In this document: piece by piece, positions 10,425 through 18,608 of the stretch
Layout of the letters: each line of letters opens with the position of its first letter
Numbering within the stretch: position 1 is the first letter of the stretch
Origin: Obesumbacterium proteus
GTDB taxonomy: Bacteria; Pseudomonadota; Gammaproteobacteria; Enterobacterales; Enterobacteriaceae
Direction of reading: 5' to 3'
Length of the DNA stretch: 64,000 nucleotides
Assembly (NCBI RefSeq): GCF_001586165.1
Contig: NZ_CP014608.1
Location: forward strand, 868,001 to 932,000
The notes under the pieces: generated by a model
The model's database searches: none
Told to the model about the DNA's origin: nothing
The model's input: only the letters and a program-made list of their open reading frames with translations
Translations under genes and position numbers: made by a program

Positions 10425-12434
10425 TTGCGAGTCAGTCGTTCCTTAACGATCAAACAAATGGCAATGGTGTCGGTTGTGGCACTCATTACGATTTGTATTT
10501 TTGTCGTGATTCAGCTGTTCCATTTTGTGGACCAGCGTAAGGAGGACTACGTCCAGCAACTGGAGAATTTGGCCCATTCGGTACGTGAGCCGCTTTCTGA
10601 AGCCATGTTGAATATGGACGCGGTGAGAGCCCAAAAAATCCTCGATAGCTTAGTACCCATCGGTATTCTGAGCCGTGCCGACGTGATGTTGCCCAATGAG
10701 CTTCAGGCGCTTAAAGGACGTTTTCCTCAAGAGCGAGCCGTACCTGAAGCGGTGATGAAGATTTTCGATTTACCTGTTCAGGTTTCGATGCCGCTTTACG
10801 GCATTGAGCGCAATATCGCGGCGCGACAGCCGTCGTCTTACTTGGTTTTACAGGCCGATTCGTTCCGCATTTATCAGTTTATTTTGTCGACGCTGTCTAC
10901 CATGGTATCGACCTATCTTTTGCTGGCGTTGATTCTTACCGTTGCCATCAGTTGGTGTATGAACCGGCTGTTGGTGTATCCGTTGCGCGCGCTGGCGCAA
11001 GAGTTGCGCAGCATGCCGCTTGATACACCTAATTTTCATCAGCTTACGCCGCCTCCGTCACACGGAGACGATGAGCTGGGCTTATTGGTGCGCAACTATA
11101 ATCGCAATCAGCAGGCGTTAGAGAAAGCTCATCAGGTGATGAGCCGCATGTCTACACGCAATCCCCTGACCAATCTGCCCAATATGACGCTGTTTGTTCC
11201 TTTACTGGAACAACATTTATTGGTTTGTCGCAAAGAGAATTCTGGCATCGTTGTGATCAATATCGGCACCTTGCAAGAGGCGATGGGGGTGTTGGATACC
11301 ACACAGCGTGATGCGTTACTGACGTCATTAGTGAGCCGGTTGAAAGAGTGTGTGAGCGAAGCCGATATGCTGGCTCAGGTTAATCAGGATCGCTTTGTGG
11401 TGCTGGTGCGGAACGTTGAAATGCCGCATTCGCTGATGCTCTTGGCGAAAGACCTGATGGACTCCATCACGCGGCAGCTTGATTTAGAGACTTTGGCGCT
11501 ACGGCCAACGGCCAGCATTGGGATCTCGTTTTACCAGCCAAACGCTGAAGATACGATGGATGCCAAGAAAGAGGCCGAACTTCTCATGAGTCAGGCAAGC
11601 TCAGCCATGAATATGGCTATGCGTGAAGGTAAAAACCAAATCCTGTTCTTTGAACCGACGCTGGCCCGCAAGGCGAAAGAGCGGCTAACCAAAGAAACGG
11701 AGATTATGAACGCGCTCGCCCAAGGTGATTTCTCTCTCTATCTCCAACCGCAGATTGACTTGCGCACGGGCCGTTTGGCGGGGGCGGAAGCGCTGATCCG
11801 CTGGAATCGCAAAGACGGCGAGCTGACTTTGCCCTCTGAATTTATCCCGTTGGCGGAAGAAGTGGGTGGCATAGAAGCGCTGGATGAGTGGGTGATTAGC
11901 GAGTCGATGAAAATATTGTCGACTTGGCAACAGCAGAATATCGGCGTGCCGATTTCGCTGAATGTGTCAGGTATTCAGATTGCCAATCTCAGCTACGTTG
12001 AGCTGCTGGAAAGAATGTTGCTAGAGTATCAGCTTGATCCGCATATGCTGCATCTTGAGGTCACGGAAACGGCTTATATCAGTAACATGGAGCAGGCCGC
12101 AGAGATGTTGGCGCGTTTGCGCAAAACCGGTATCAAGATTGCTTTGGATGATTTTGGTATGGGCTACGCAGGCTTGAACTACTTGCAGCACCTGCCGGTG
12201 GACATCATTAAGATCGACAAAAACTTTGTTGACCAGATCCCTGCCGACGACGCGCTGGTGCGTATTGTGGCGTCGATTGCCGATGTGCTGGCACTGGACG
12301 TGGTGGCCGAGGGCGTGGAATCTCATGCGCAATGCGAGTGGCTGCTTGAACACGGTATCTACTACGCGCAAGGTTACTGGTTCTCTCCGGCGCTACCGCA
12401 GGAAGAATTCCAGAGAAAGTATTTTCTCATCTAA
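10425..12434 (+). CDS. pdeK: HmsP/PdeK-type cyclic-di-GMP phosphodiesterase (degenerate GGDEF plus EAL)
   Basis: Inner-membrane protein with two N-terminal transmembrane helices flanking a periplasmic domain (TM1 about 14-33, TM2 about 155-178), a HAMP-like stretch, a GGDEF domain and a C-terminal EAL domain. The GGDEF signature is replaced by NQDRF (320-324), so diguanylate cyclase activity is not expected. The EAL domain keeps E455-A-L, SLNVSG, the ExTET region, D575-D576-FG and AEGVES, so it should hydrolyse cyclic-di-GMP. The TTG start follows a GGAGAG ribosome site. Its place directly after bcsC matches E. coli yhjK, and family members restrain biofilm formation (HmsP). Confidence 0.9.
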   Translation: MRVSRSLTIKQMAMVSVVALITICIFVVIQLFHFVDQRKEDYVQQLENLAHSVREPLSEAMLNMDAVRAQKILDSLVPIGILSRADVMLPNELQALKGRFPQERAVPEAVMKIFDLPVQVSMPLYGIERNIAARQPSSYLVLQADSFRIYQFILSTLSTMVSTYLLLALILTVAISWCMNRLLVYPLRALAQELRSMPLDTPNFHQLTPPPSHGDDELGLLVRNYNRNQQALEKAHQVMSRMSTRNPLTNLPNMTLFVPLLEQHLLVCRKENSGIVVINIGTLQEAMGVLDTTQRDALLTSLVSRLKECVSEADMLAQVNQDRFVVLVRNVEMPHSLMLLAKDLMDSITRQLDLETLALRPTASIGISFYQPNAEDTMDAKKEAELLMSQASSAMNMAMREGKNQILFFEPTLARKAKERLTKETEIMNALAQGDFSLYLQPQIDLRTGRLAGAEALIRWNRKDGELTLPSEFIPLAEEVGGIEALDEWVISESMKILSTWQQQNIGVPISLNVSGIQIANLSYVELLERMLLEYQLDPHMLHLEVTETAYISNMEQAAEMLARLRKTGIKIALDDFGMGYAGLNYLQHLPVDIIKIDKNFVDQIPADDALVRIVASIADVLALDVVAEGVESHAQCEWLLEHGIYYAQGYWFSPALPQEEFQRKYFLI

Positions 12435-12460
12435 AGATAACGCTTAGTAAACAATTGATT

Positions 12461-12480
12461 ATGGCCAGTTCGCTGGCCAT
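12461..12480. terminator. Hairpin after pdeK
   Basis: A perfect 8-bp stem (ATGGCCAG/CTGGCCAT) closes a stable TTCG loop 26 bases after the pdeK stop. No T-run follows, so it may protect the mRNA end or act with Rho. The remaining ~250 bases to dctA are AT-rich and presumably hold the dctA promoter. Confidence 0.55.
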
Positions 12481-12727
12481 CCTTCCATAAAAACCCCTTC
12501 CCTTTGTAGTGATAACCCTTTTTTCGTTGCGGGTTTGATGCGTTTCAGCTCATAAAAATGATAAAATTTGGTTACTAACTACAACATTGCATTTCCATAT
12601 TGTTACGCCGGTGTTATTTTGCGTCCAACGCAGTACAGAGTCATAAAGGATGGTTGTACCGAGTGTAACCCCTGCCTTTAGTGCGTTGTATCTGATGCGT
12701 GCGTACCCGATAAGGAAGTGTATAAAT

Positions 12728-14011
12728 ATGAAAAAAAACCTCTTTAAAAGCCTCTATTTCCAGGTGTTATTAGCTATTTCTCTGGGGATATTACTAGGCC
12801 ATTTCTACCCTGACCTCGGCGCACAGATGAAACCTCTGGGCGACGGATTCGTTAAACTGATCAAAATGATTATTGCTCCAGTTATCTTCTGTACGGTGGT
12901 GACTGGGATTGCAGGTATGGAAAGCATGAAAGCCGTTGGCCGTACCGGCGCAATTGCTCTGCTTTATTTTGAAGTCGTGAGCACCATTGCCCTGATTATT
13001 GGCTTGGTGATTGTGAATATTGTCCAGCCGGGCGCAGGGATGAACGTCGATCCTGCCGCGTTGGATGCCAAGGCGGTGGCGGTCTATGCCGATCAGGCTG
13101 CGCAACAGGGCTTGGTTGCCTTCATCATGGATATTATCCCAGGCAGCGTTATTGGTGCCTTTGCGAGTGGAAATATCCTTCAGGTTCTGCTGTTTGCCGT
13201 GATGTTTGGTTTCGCGCTGCATCATTTGGGCGAGAAGGGACAGATGATGTTTAACTTCATCGATAGCTTCTCAAAAGTCATTTTCGGCATCATTAACATG
13301 ATTATGAAACTGGCTCCAATCGGTGCATTCGGTGCGATGGCCTTTACCATTGGTAAATACGGCGTCGGAACGCTGGTGCAACTGGGGCAGTTAATTATCT
13401 GCTTCTATATCACCTGCGTACTGTTTGTGGTGTTTGTACTGGGCTCCATCGCCAAAGCCACCGGATTCAGTATCTTCCGCTTCATTGCCTACATCAAAGA
13501 AGAGCTGCTGATTGTATTAGGGACCTCCTCATCTGAATCTGCGCTGCCGCGCATGCTGGATAAGATGGAGAAAGTGGGCTGTAAGAAATCGGTCGTGGGG
13601 TTAGTGATACCCACCGGATACTCCTTTAACCTTGATGGCACCTCGATTTACCTGACCATGGCAGCGGTGTTTATTGCGCAGGCAACTAACTCGCACATGG
13701 ATATCTGGCACCAAATTACCTTGCTGGTGGTTCTGCTGTTGTCATCGAAAGGGGCCGCAGGTGTAACCGGAAGTGGATTCATCGTTCTGGCCGCCACCAT
13801 TTCCGCGGTAGGGCATCTGCCGGTAGCGGGTTTGGCGCTGATTCTTGGTATCGACCGCTTTATGTCAGAAGCGCGCGCATTGACGAATCTGATTGGTAAC
13901 GGCGTGGCGACTATTGTGGTTGCGAAGCGTGTTCGCCAGCTAGATGAAAAACAAATGAAGGCGGTTTTAGGTAAAAAAGACCGTAACGCAGCTCAAACAC
14001 AGACCCTGTAA
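12728..14011 (+). CDS. dctA: C4-dicarboxylate:H+/Na+ symporter DctA
   Basis: Inner-membrane DAACS-family transporter for aerobic uptake of succinate, fumarate, malate and aspartate. The 427 residues run nearly collinear with E. coli DctA. Family marks include the serine-rich GTSSSESALPRM loop, the SFNLDGTSIY motif and SKGAAGVTGSGF. The chosen ATG (MKKNLFKSLYF) has AAGGAAG just upstream; an upstream in-frame extension of 26 codons lacks protein-like character. The position between pdeK and yhjJ is the same as in E. coli, where the gene is controlled by CRP and DcuSR; I did not identify those sites here. Confidence 0.96.
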   Translation: MKKNLFKSLYFQVLLAISLGILLGHFYPDLGAQMKPLGDGFVKLIKMIIAPVIFCTVVTGIAGMESMKAVGRTGAIALLYFEVVSTIALIIGLVIVNIVQPGAGMNVDPAALDAKAVAVYADQAAQQGLVAFIMDIIPGSVIGAFASGNILQVLLFAVMFGFALHHLGEKGQMMFNFIDSFSKVIFGIINMIMKLAPIGAFGAMAFTIGKYGVGTLVQLGQLIICFYITCVLFVVFVLGSIAKATGFSIFRFIAYIKEELLIVLGTSSSESALPRMLDKMEKVGCKKSVVGLVIPTGYSFNLDGTSIYLTMAAVFIAQATNSHMDIWHQITLLVVLLLSSKGAAGVTGSGFIVLAATISAVGHLPVAGLALILGIDRFMSEARALTNLIGNGVATIVVAKRVRQLDEKQMKAVLGKKDRNAAQTQTL

Positions 14012-14052
14012 CCCTCCTATTCCTCGGTTTTTGTTACCGAACATGACGGATT

Positions 14053-14089
14053 GCCCCCATTCGCTTGATGCGAGCGGGGGCATCTTTAT
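14053..14089 (+). terminator. Terminator after dctA
   Basis: GCCCCC-TTCGC and GCGAG-CGGGGGC pair into an interrupted stem with a short loop, followed by ATCTTTATAAT. The 270 bases from here to yhjJ show no ORF or clear site beyond a probable promoter. Confidence 0.65.
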
Positions 14090-14363
14090 AATGTGCCCAT
14101 TCATTTCTACAACAACTCATTCGTCATACTTTCGGTTTCAGATGCGCGAGCGATCCTAACTTGCGACCTTCCTGAGCCTTTTGTTGTTTGGTGTCGATGT
14201 TGTTTAGAACTTTTTTCTCTCTGTCGGGTGACATAATCCCACTCTTGTGGTCTAAAAATCGATGTTTGACTCATCGCGTTGAGTTAGCCGTTTTTACAGG
14301 CCAGATGGGTTATCTTCCTCAGGGGAATTCGCACATTTTTGTCAGTATTTAGTAGGGGTTCAC

Positions 14364-15902
14364 ATGCAAGGCACCAAAATTCGGCTCATGGTTGGTGGAT
14401 TGTTGTTGGCAGCGGCCAGCAGCTCTGTGCATTCTGAAGCACTACAGCCCGATCCCGCGTGGCAGGAAGGAAAACTGGATAATGGTTTTTCATGGCAGTT
14501 GTTAGCCACACCACAGCGCCCATCCGATCGGATTGAGTTGCGTATGATAGTGAGCACTGGCTCACTTGTAGAATCAAATCAGCAGGTGGGGTTTGCCCAT
14601 CTGTTGCCGCGTTTAGCATTAACGCATAGCGATAACTTTACTGCGAGCCAGCTCCAATCGTTCTGGCAGCAGAGTATCGATCCTCAGCGCCCGTTACCTC
14701 CGGCGGTGAGCTCTTATGATTACACCGCATACAATTTAAGCTTGCCGAATAACCGCCCTGAGCTGCTGAAAGAAGCGTTGCAGTGGCTAGCGAATACCGC
14801 GGGTAAGCTGAATATTGATAGCAATACGGTGATTAGCGCCCTGCAATCACCGGAAAATTTAGTAGCGACGCTACCTTCTAACGCTAACGATCCTTTATGG
14901 CGTCTTCGTCTTAAAGGCTCAACGATGCTTGGACATGAGCCTGGTCAGGGGCCAAACCGTCCGGTAGATACTCAGATGCTGAAGGCGTTTTATCAGCAGT
15001 GGTATACGCCAGATGCTATGACGCTTTACGTGGTCGGCAACGTTGATTCCCGCTCTCTGAGCGAGCAGATCAATAAGGCTTTTGCCGAATTGAAAGGCAA
15101 GCGTGAAACGCCAGCAACCCTACCGACATTGGCTCCGCTGCCGACTACGCCGATTAACCTGATTGCTGATAATGCGCAGCAGGATACGCTGTCGATCACG
15201 TGGGATGTGCCTTGGCAGCCAATCCGTGATTCTCAGGTTCTTCAGCGTTACTGGAAAAGTGATTTCGCTCGCGAAGCGCTGTTCAGCCATTTACAGCAGG
15301 TATTGGCAAACAGCGATCTGAAAGGGTCGGTCAATCTGATGTTTGATTGTCAGGTGCAATATCAGCGTTCCCAGTGTGCCATCCATCTGTCGACTACGCA
15401 GGCCAATCTGAATAAAGCTCTGAGCTTTATCGCTACGGAAATGTCTGCGGTGCATGATGACGGTGTTACGCAGCAGGAATTCGACACCATGATTGCGCAG
15501 AAGAAAGATCAGCTAACCAAGCTGTTTGCGACTTATGCCCGCACGGATACTGATGTTCTGATGAGCCAGCGTTTACGCTCGCAGCAAAGCGGCGTGGTGG
15601 ATATTTCTCCTGAAACCTACCAAAAACTGCGCCAGAATTTCTTGGCAACGCTGTCTCTGGATGATTTGAATCAGGAGCTGCATAACCAGCTTTCTCGTGA
15701 ACCAACCTTGATCTTGCGCCAGCCGCGCGGCGAACCTGAGGAAAACGTGAAGGCGTTACGTGACGTCTACAACAATACCATGGGGCTGAACATGGAAGAT
15801 GCCTCAGCGGCCGCTGAGGCAGTGCCGGAAGATGCATCATCTTCTGCTACAGCACCACAGGCGGATCCGGCGGCAAAAGAAGAGCCAACGTCAGCCCAGT
15901 AG
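14364..15902 (+). CDS. yhjJ: YhjJ, inactive M16 (pitrilysin-type) peptidase homologue
   Basis: Predicted periplasmic protein with a signal peptide (residues 1-25) and the two-lobed M16 zinc-peptidase fold, including the middle signature YQQWYTPDAMTLYVVGNVD. The zinc-binding HxxEH is replaced by H79-L-L-P-R, so the key Glu and second His are missing and catalysis is unlikely. The same loss occurs in E. coli YhjJ, so this is a family property and not local decay. The C-terminal ~35 residues are Ala/Ser/Pro/Glu-rich and probably disordered. AGGGG lies upstream of the ATG. Function unknown. Confidence 0.9.
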   Translation: MQGTKIRLMVGGLLLAAASSSVHSEALQPDPAWQEGKLDNGFSWQLLATPQRPSDRIELRMIVSTGSLVESNQQVGFAHLLPRLALTHSDNFTASQLQSFWQQSIDPQRPLPPAVSSYDYTAYNLSLPNNRPELLKEALQWLANTAGKLNIDSNTVISALQSPENLVATLPSNANDPLWRLRLKGSTMLGHEPGQGPNRPVDTQMLKAFYQQWYTPDAMTLYVVGNVDSRSLSEQINKAFAELKGKRETPATLPTLAPLPTTPINLIADNAQQDTLSITWDVPWQPIRDSQVLQRYWKSDFAREALFSHLQQVLANSDLKGSVNLMFDCQVQYQRSQCAIHLSTTQANLNKALSFIATEMSAVHDDGVTQQEFDTMIAQKKDQLTKLFATYARTDTDVLMSQRLRSQQSGVVDISPETYQKLRQNFLATLSLDDLNQELHNQLSREPTLILRQPRGEPEENVKALRDVYNNTMGLNMEDASAAAEAVPEDASSSATAPQADPAAKEEPTSAQ

Positions 15903-15931
15903 ATTTCAGTAATGCTGTTAACTAGATGATT

Positions 15932-15965
15932 TCCCATCCTTTCCCTTATTAGGGCAAGGATGGGA
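15932..15965. terminator. Bidirectional hairpin between convergent yhjJ and kdgK
   Basis: CCCATCCTT (15933-15941) pairs with AAGGATGGG (15956-15964), and an inner CCCT/AGGG extends the stem to a tetraloop. It sits between two convergent stops and can serve both strands. Confidence 0.7.
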
Positions 15966-15978
15966 TACAGACCGGTTA

Positions 15979-16923
15979 TTAGCGAGGCATTGCTTCCTGC
16001 GGAATGATAGCGCCACGGTACTGAATGACGGTGCTGGCGGTTTGATGTCCGCGCTGTGCCGATGCGGTTGGTGTTCCCCCAAGCAGACGAACAGATAAAT
16101 AACCGGCGCTGAATGAGTCACCCGCTGCGGTGGTATCAACTACTTTTTCTTTGGGTAGTTTAACCGCTGGCACATCGACGGTTTGCCCATCGACTGAAAC
16201 GATACAAGAATCAGCGCCGCGCTTAATCACCACTTCGCTCACGCCAAGCGCATGAGTGCGTGCAATAACCTCATCAGCAGATTTTTGCCCCCACAGCAGA
16301 TCTTCATCATCCAGCGTTAAAAAGGCGATATCGGTGCAGGCAAGCATAGCGGTATAGGCTGCTTGTGTTTGTTCGGCGCTCTGCCACAGGCGTGGACGGT
16401 AGTTATTATCAAAAATAACTTTGCCCCCGTTGGCGCGACAGCGTTTTAATAAAGTGAGTAAGCGCTTACGACTGTTATCATTAAGGATAGCGAGGCTAAT
16501 CCCGCTGAGATAGAGATAATCAAACTGGGCTAATTGGTCACAAATGGCATCGGCGTTTTCGCCGTCTAACCAATAGCGTGCAGCGGCATCGTTGCGCCAG
16601 TAGTAAAAGGTACGCTCGCCGCTGGCGTCGGTTTCAATAAAATAGAGGCCGGGAAGTTTGTTATCCAAACGTTGGGTTAACTCCGTTTTTACCCCTTCAC
16701 GCTGCCATGCATCTAACATTTCGTTGCTGAACGTATCTGTACCTAAGGCGGTGACATAGTGCACGGCCAGCTCATTTTCAGGGACCTGACGTGAAAGATA
16801 AACCGAGGTATTCAGCGTATCGCCACCAAAGCCACGGGAAAGATCCGCACCTTTCTGCGACAGTTCAATCATACATTCGCCGATGACGGCAATTTTTGCA
16901 TTGGAATGGGAAGCAATGGTCAT
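15979..16923 (-). CDS. kdgK: 2-dehydro-3-deoxygluconokinase KdgK (PfkB family)
   Basis: Cytoplasmic sugar kinase that phosphorylates 2-keto-3-deoxygluconate to KDPG, linking hexuronate and pectin catabolism to the Entner-Doudoroff aldolase. The N-terminal GECMIELSQ region and the FGGDTLNTSVYLSR motif bind the sugar. The PfkB signature 2 is D263-TTAAG-D269-SF, with D269 as catalytic base. 314 residues is a normal length. It is convergent with yhjJ as in E. coli. A KdgR-like operator lies 78-98 bases upstream of the start. Confidence 0.95.
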   Translation of the reverse strand: MTIASHSNAKIAVIGECMIELSQKGADLSRGFGGDTLNTSVYLSRQVPENELAVHYVTALGTDTFSNEMLDAWQREGVKTELTQRLDNKLPGLYFIETDASGERTFYYWRNDAAARYWLDGENADAICDQLAQFDYLYLSGISLAILNDNSRKRLLTLLKRCRANGGKVIFDNNYRPRLWQSAEQTQAAYTAMLACTDIAFLTLDDEDLLWGQKSADEVIARTHALGVSEVVIKRGADSCIVSVDGQTVDVPAVKLPKEKVVDTTAAGDSFSAGYLSVRLLGGTPTASAQRGHQTASTVIQYRGAIIPQEAMPR

Positions 16924-17000
16924 GAAGGAAAGCCTGTTTTATTGAGGTCGTAAAAACGCAGTTATCTTAGTTTCCCCGTTGGAAAACTCAGCGTCAATAT

Positions 17001-17021
17001 AAATAAAACAGTGTTCTATTT
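17001..17021 (-). promoter_or_regulatory. Candidate KdgR operator upstream of kdgK
   Basis: A near-perfect inverted repeat, AATAAAACA-G-TGTTCTATT with one mismatch between arms, agrees with the enterobacterial KdgR box (AATGAAACA-N-TGTTTCATT type). Its place just ahead of kdgK, a known KdgR target, supports the call. The match was made by eye. Confidence 0.6.
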
Positions 17022-17083
17022 TTATATGATATGGATCTAAAAATGAGTGTTTTGTGTAATGCCGTTTTGGCGATCGAGATACA

Positions 17084-17209
17084 CGGGGCTAGTACCCCGC
17101 GGGGCCGTTATGGAACACATCCTTGTGTTCCACCTCAAGGGCCAACGCCGAAGCGTTGTTCAACTTTGCTCCAGGCAAAGTTGTCGGCGGCTTACGCCGC
17201 TACGACCCC
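17084..17209. repeat. Structured multi-hairpin intergenic element
   Basis: Five perfect inverted repeats lie head to tail: CGGGG/CCCCG (17084-17099), TGGAACACA/TGTGTTCCA (17111-17132), CAACGC/GCGTTG (17143-17158), CAACTTTGC/GCAAAGTTG (17161-17183) and GCGGC/GCCGC (17187-17200). Arms GGGGCCGT (17101-17108) and ACGACCCC (17202-17209) could close an outer stem with one mismatch, giving a four-branched fold. Short ORFs across it are ignored because the palindromes explain the sequence. The remainder of the 350-base gap holds the kdgK promoter and KdgR box. Function unknown. Confidence 0.7.
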
Positions 17210-17275
17210 ATCGGTGTACTTCCCCTAAAATTGAGCTTAAGTGGGCGGCATTAGGTTACTGTTTACTACTGCACG

Positions 17276-17476
17276 CTACTTTTTCTTGCGCAGCTCGGTC
17301 ACGCTTTTTCCGCCAATTCCCCAGTTATCGGTTTCGACTTCCTCAATGATAACCACGGTGGTGGCTGGGTTTTTTCCCATCGTATCGACCAGTAACTGAG
17401 TGACACCAGCAATCAGCGCTTCTTTTTGCTCGGTGGTGGCACCTTCACGAGTGATTTTGATATTAACGAAAGGCAT
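17276..17476 (-). CDS. 4-oxalocrotonate tautomerase-family protein
   Basis: A 66-residue protein starting MPFVNIKITREG. Pro-2, exposed after Met removal, is the catalytic base of the tautomerase superfamily, and the core TTEQKEALIAGVTQLL and VVIIEEV segments fit the beta-alpha-beta unit. The start at 17476 is preferred over an upstream extension because it places Pro at position 2 and has GGAG upstream. The C-terminus is Lys-rich (LRKKK). Such proteins act as small oligomers; the physiological substrate cannot be predicted. It sits alone between the hairpin element and pdeH. Confidence 0.85.
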   Translation of the reverse strand: MPFVNIKITREGATTEQKEALIAGVTQLLVDTMGKNPATTVVIIEEVETDNWGIGGKSVTELRKKK

Positions 17477-17711
17477 TTTCAGACTCCATTGGTGTAAAAA
17501 ATAAGCGAACAAACTCCCATAAAATGAATTAATAGCGTAGCTCATTTGCCAAACTCTGCTATCTGGCTACATCTGATTTACCCGCCGTCTTCAAGCAACT
17601 TGAATGATTTTGGCTATAAAGGTTTAAGGAGCCTTGCCGATAACTGATTTTGTTCATTGTCCGCAAGGGCAAGAAAGTGGTTCTCACATGATGTATGCGG
17701 ATGGTGGATAC

Positions 17712-18494
17712 ATGAAAATTGGCAAGACAATCGAGGCGGGGTGGATTATGCCCACGTTGCCCGCACTGGAGCCTACCCGCGAGCTAAATTTCTGGAGCCA
17801 GTGCCAGAGAAGCTATACCTTCCAGCCTATTTACTGTACCAGCGGTGTGCCGTTAGCGATTGAATTGCTGACAGCGGTTTGCCACCCAGATAATCCTGAT
17901 TGCCGTTTGTCACCTGAAGATTACTTCGAGCAAATCTCACAGGATCTGCGTGAAGATGTGGTGCTGGAACAGCTTAGACTGATTCAGCACTGGCATAGCT
18001 TTATTCAGCAGCGCGATTTGTTGGTATCTGTGAACGTTGATGGACAAACGCTGCAGTCTATTCAGCTATTGCCAGAAGCTCGCAAACTACTGGAAAGTAT
18101 GCCCTATTTGCGCTTTGAAATGGTTGAACATGCCTATGCAGCGCTGACGATCCCTATTCAGTCGCTAGAGGACGTACATCGTTTATGGCTTGATGATTTC
18201 GGCAGCGGATTAGCGAATTTCTCTTCGCTGATGGAGTGCCGCTATGAGTTCGTTAAACTCGATCGTGCGCTGTTCTCGTTTTTACGCGAGAGCCATGAGG
18301 GCGTTCGGCTGTTTTATGCATTAGTTGCGCTGATGAGTCGTTATACCAAAGGCGTTATTGTCGAGGGCGTTGAAACGCCTCAGGAATGGATGTTGGTAAA
18401 ACGTTCAGAGGCCTGCGCTGCGCAGGGTTTCTACCTCTCCCGCCCGAATCGGTTTGACTCTTTGCACCAATTGCCCACGTTCTTTCGCGAGTAA
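17712..18494 (+). CDS. pdeH: EAL-domain cyclic-di-GMP phosphodiesterase PdeH (YhjH)
   Basis: A stand-alone cytoplasmic EAL domain. Key elements are E51-L-L (the ELL variant also found in E. coli PdeH), SVNVDG, FEMVEH, D161-D162-FGSG and VEGVET, so an active phosphodiesterase is expected. In E. coli this is the main enzyme lowering cyclic-di-GMP to permit swimming, and it is made with the flagellar regulon. The start is uncertain: TTG 17634 lies only 2 nt after AAGGAG, while ATG 17712 (MKIGKTIEAG) gives the length of known PdeH. ATG 17688 is also possible. Position between kdgK and yhjG is as in E. coli. Confidence 0.9.
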   Translation: MKIGKTIEAGWIMPTLPALEPTRELNFWSQCQRSYTFQPIYCTSGVPLAIELLTAVCHPDNPDCRLSPEDYFEQISQDLREDVVLEQLRLIQHWHSFIQQRDLLVSVNVDGQTLQSIQLLPEARKLLESMPYLRFEMVEHAYAALTIPIQSLEDVHRLWLDDFGSGLANFSSLMECRYEFVKLDRALFSFLRESHEGVRLFYALVALMSRYTKGVIVEGVETPQEWMLVKRSEACAAQGFYLSRPNRFDSLHQLPTFFRE

Positions 18495-18608
18495 TTTTTA
18501 CGGGTAACAAGTCTGCTGTTGCGCCCATAAACGGGCATATCTTTAATATTTAACCTATGGTTATGTGTGGGAAACATCATCAATTAGATTAAATATTTAG
18601 GATATGCC

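Noticed and set aside
11380..11396. Active diguanylate cyclase site in the PdeK/HmsP-type protein
   Set aside because: The GGDEF signature reads NQDRF and lacks the required glycines and glutamate.
14364..15902. YhjJ as an active zinc protease
   Set aside because: HxxEH is replaced by HLLPR, so the metal site and catalytic Glu are missing.
17031..17349. Two overlapping short frames (65 and 100 codons) across the hairpin element
   Set aside because: Composition is dictated by the palindromes, the frames overlap each other, and no ribosome site is seen.
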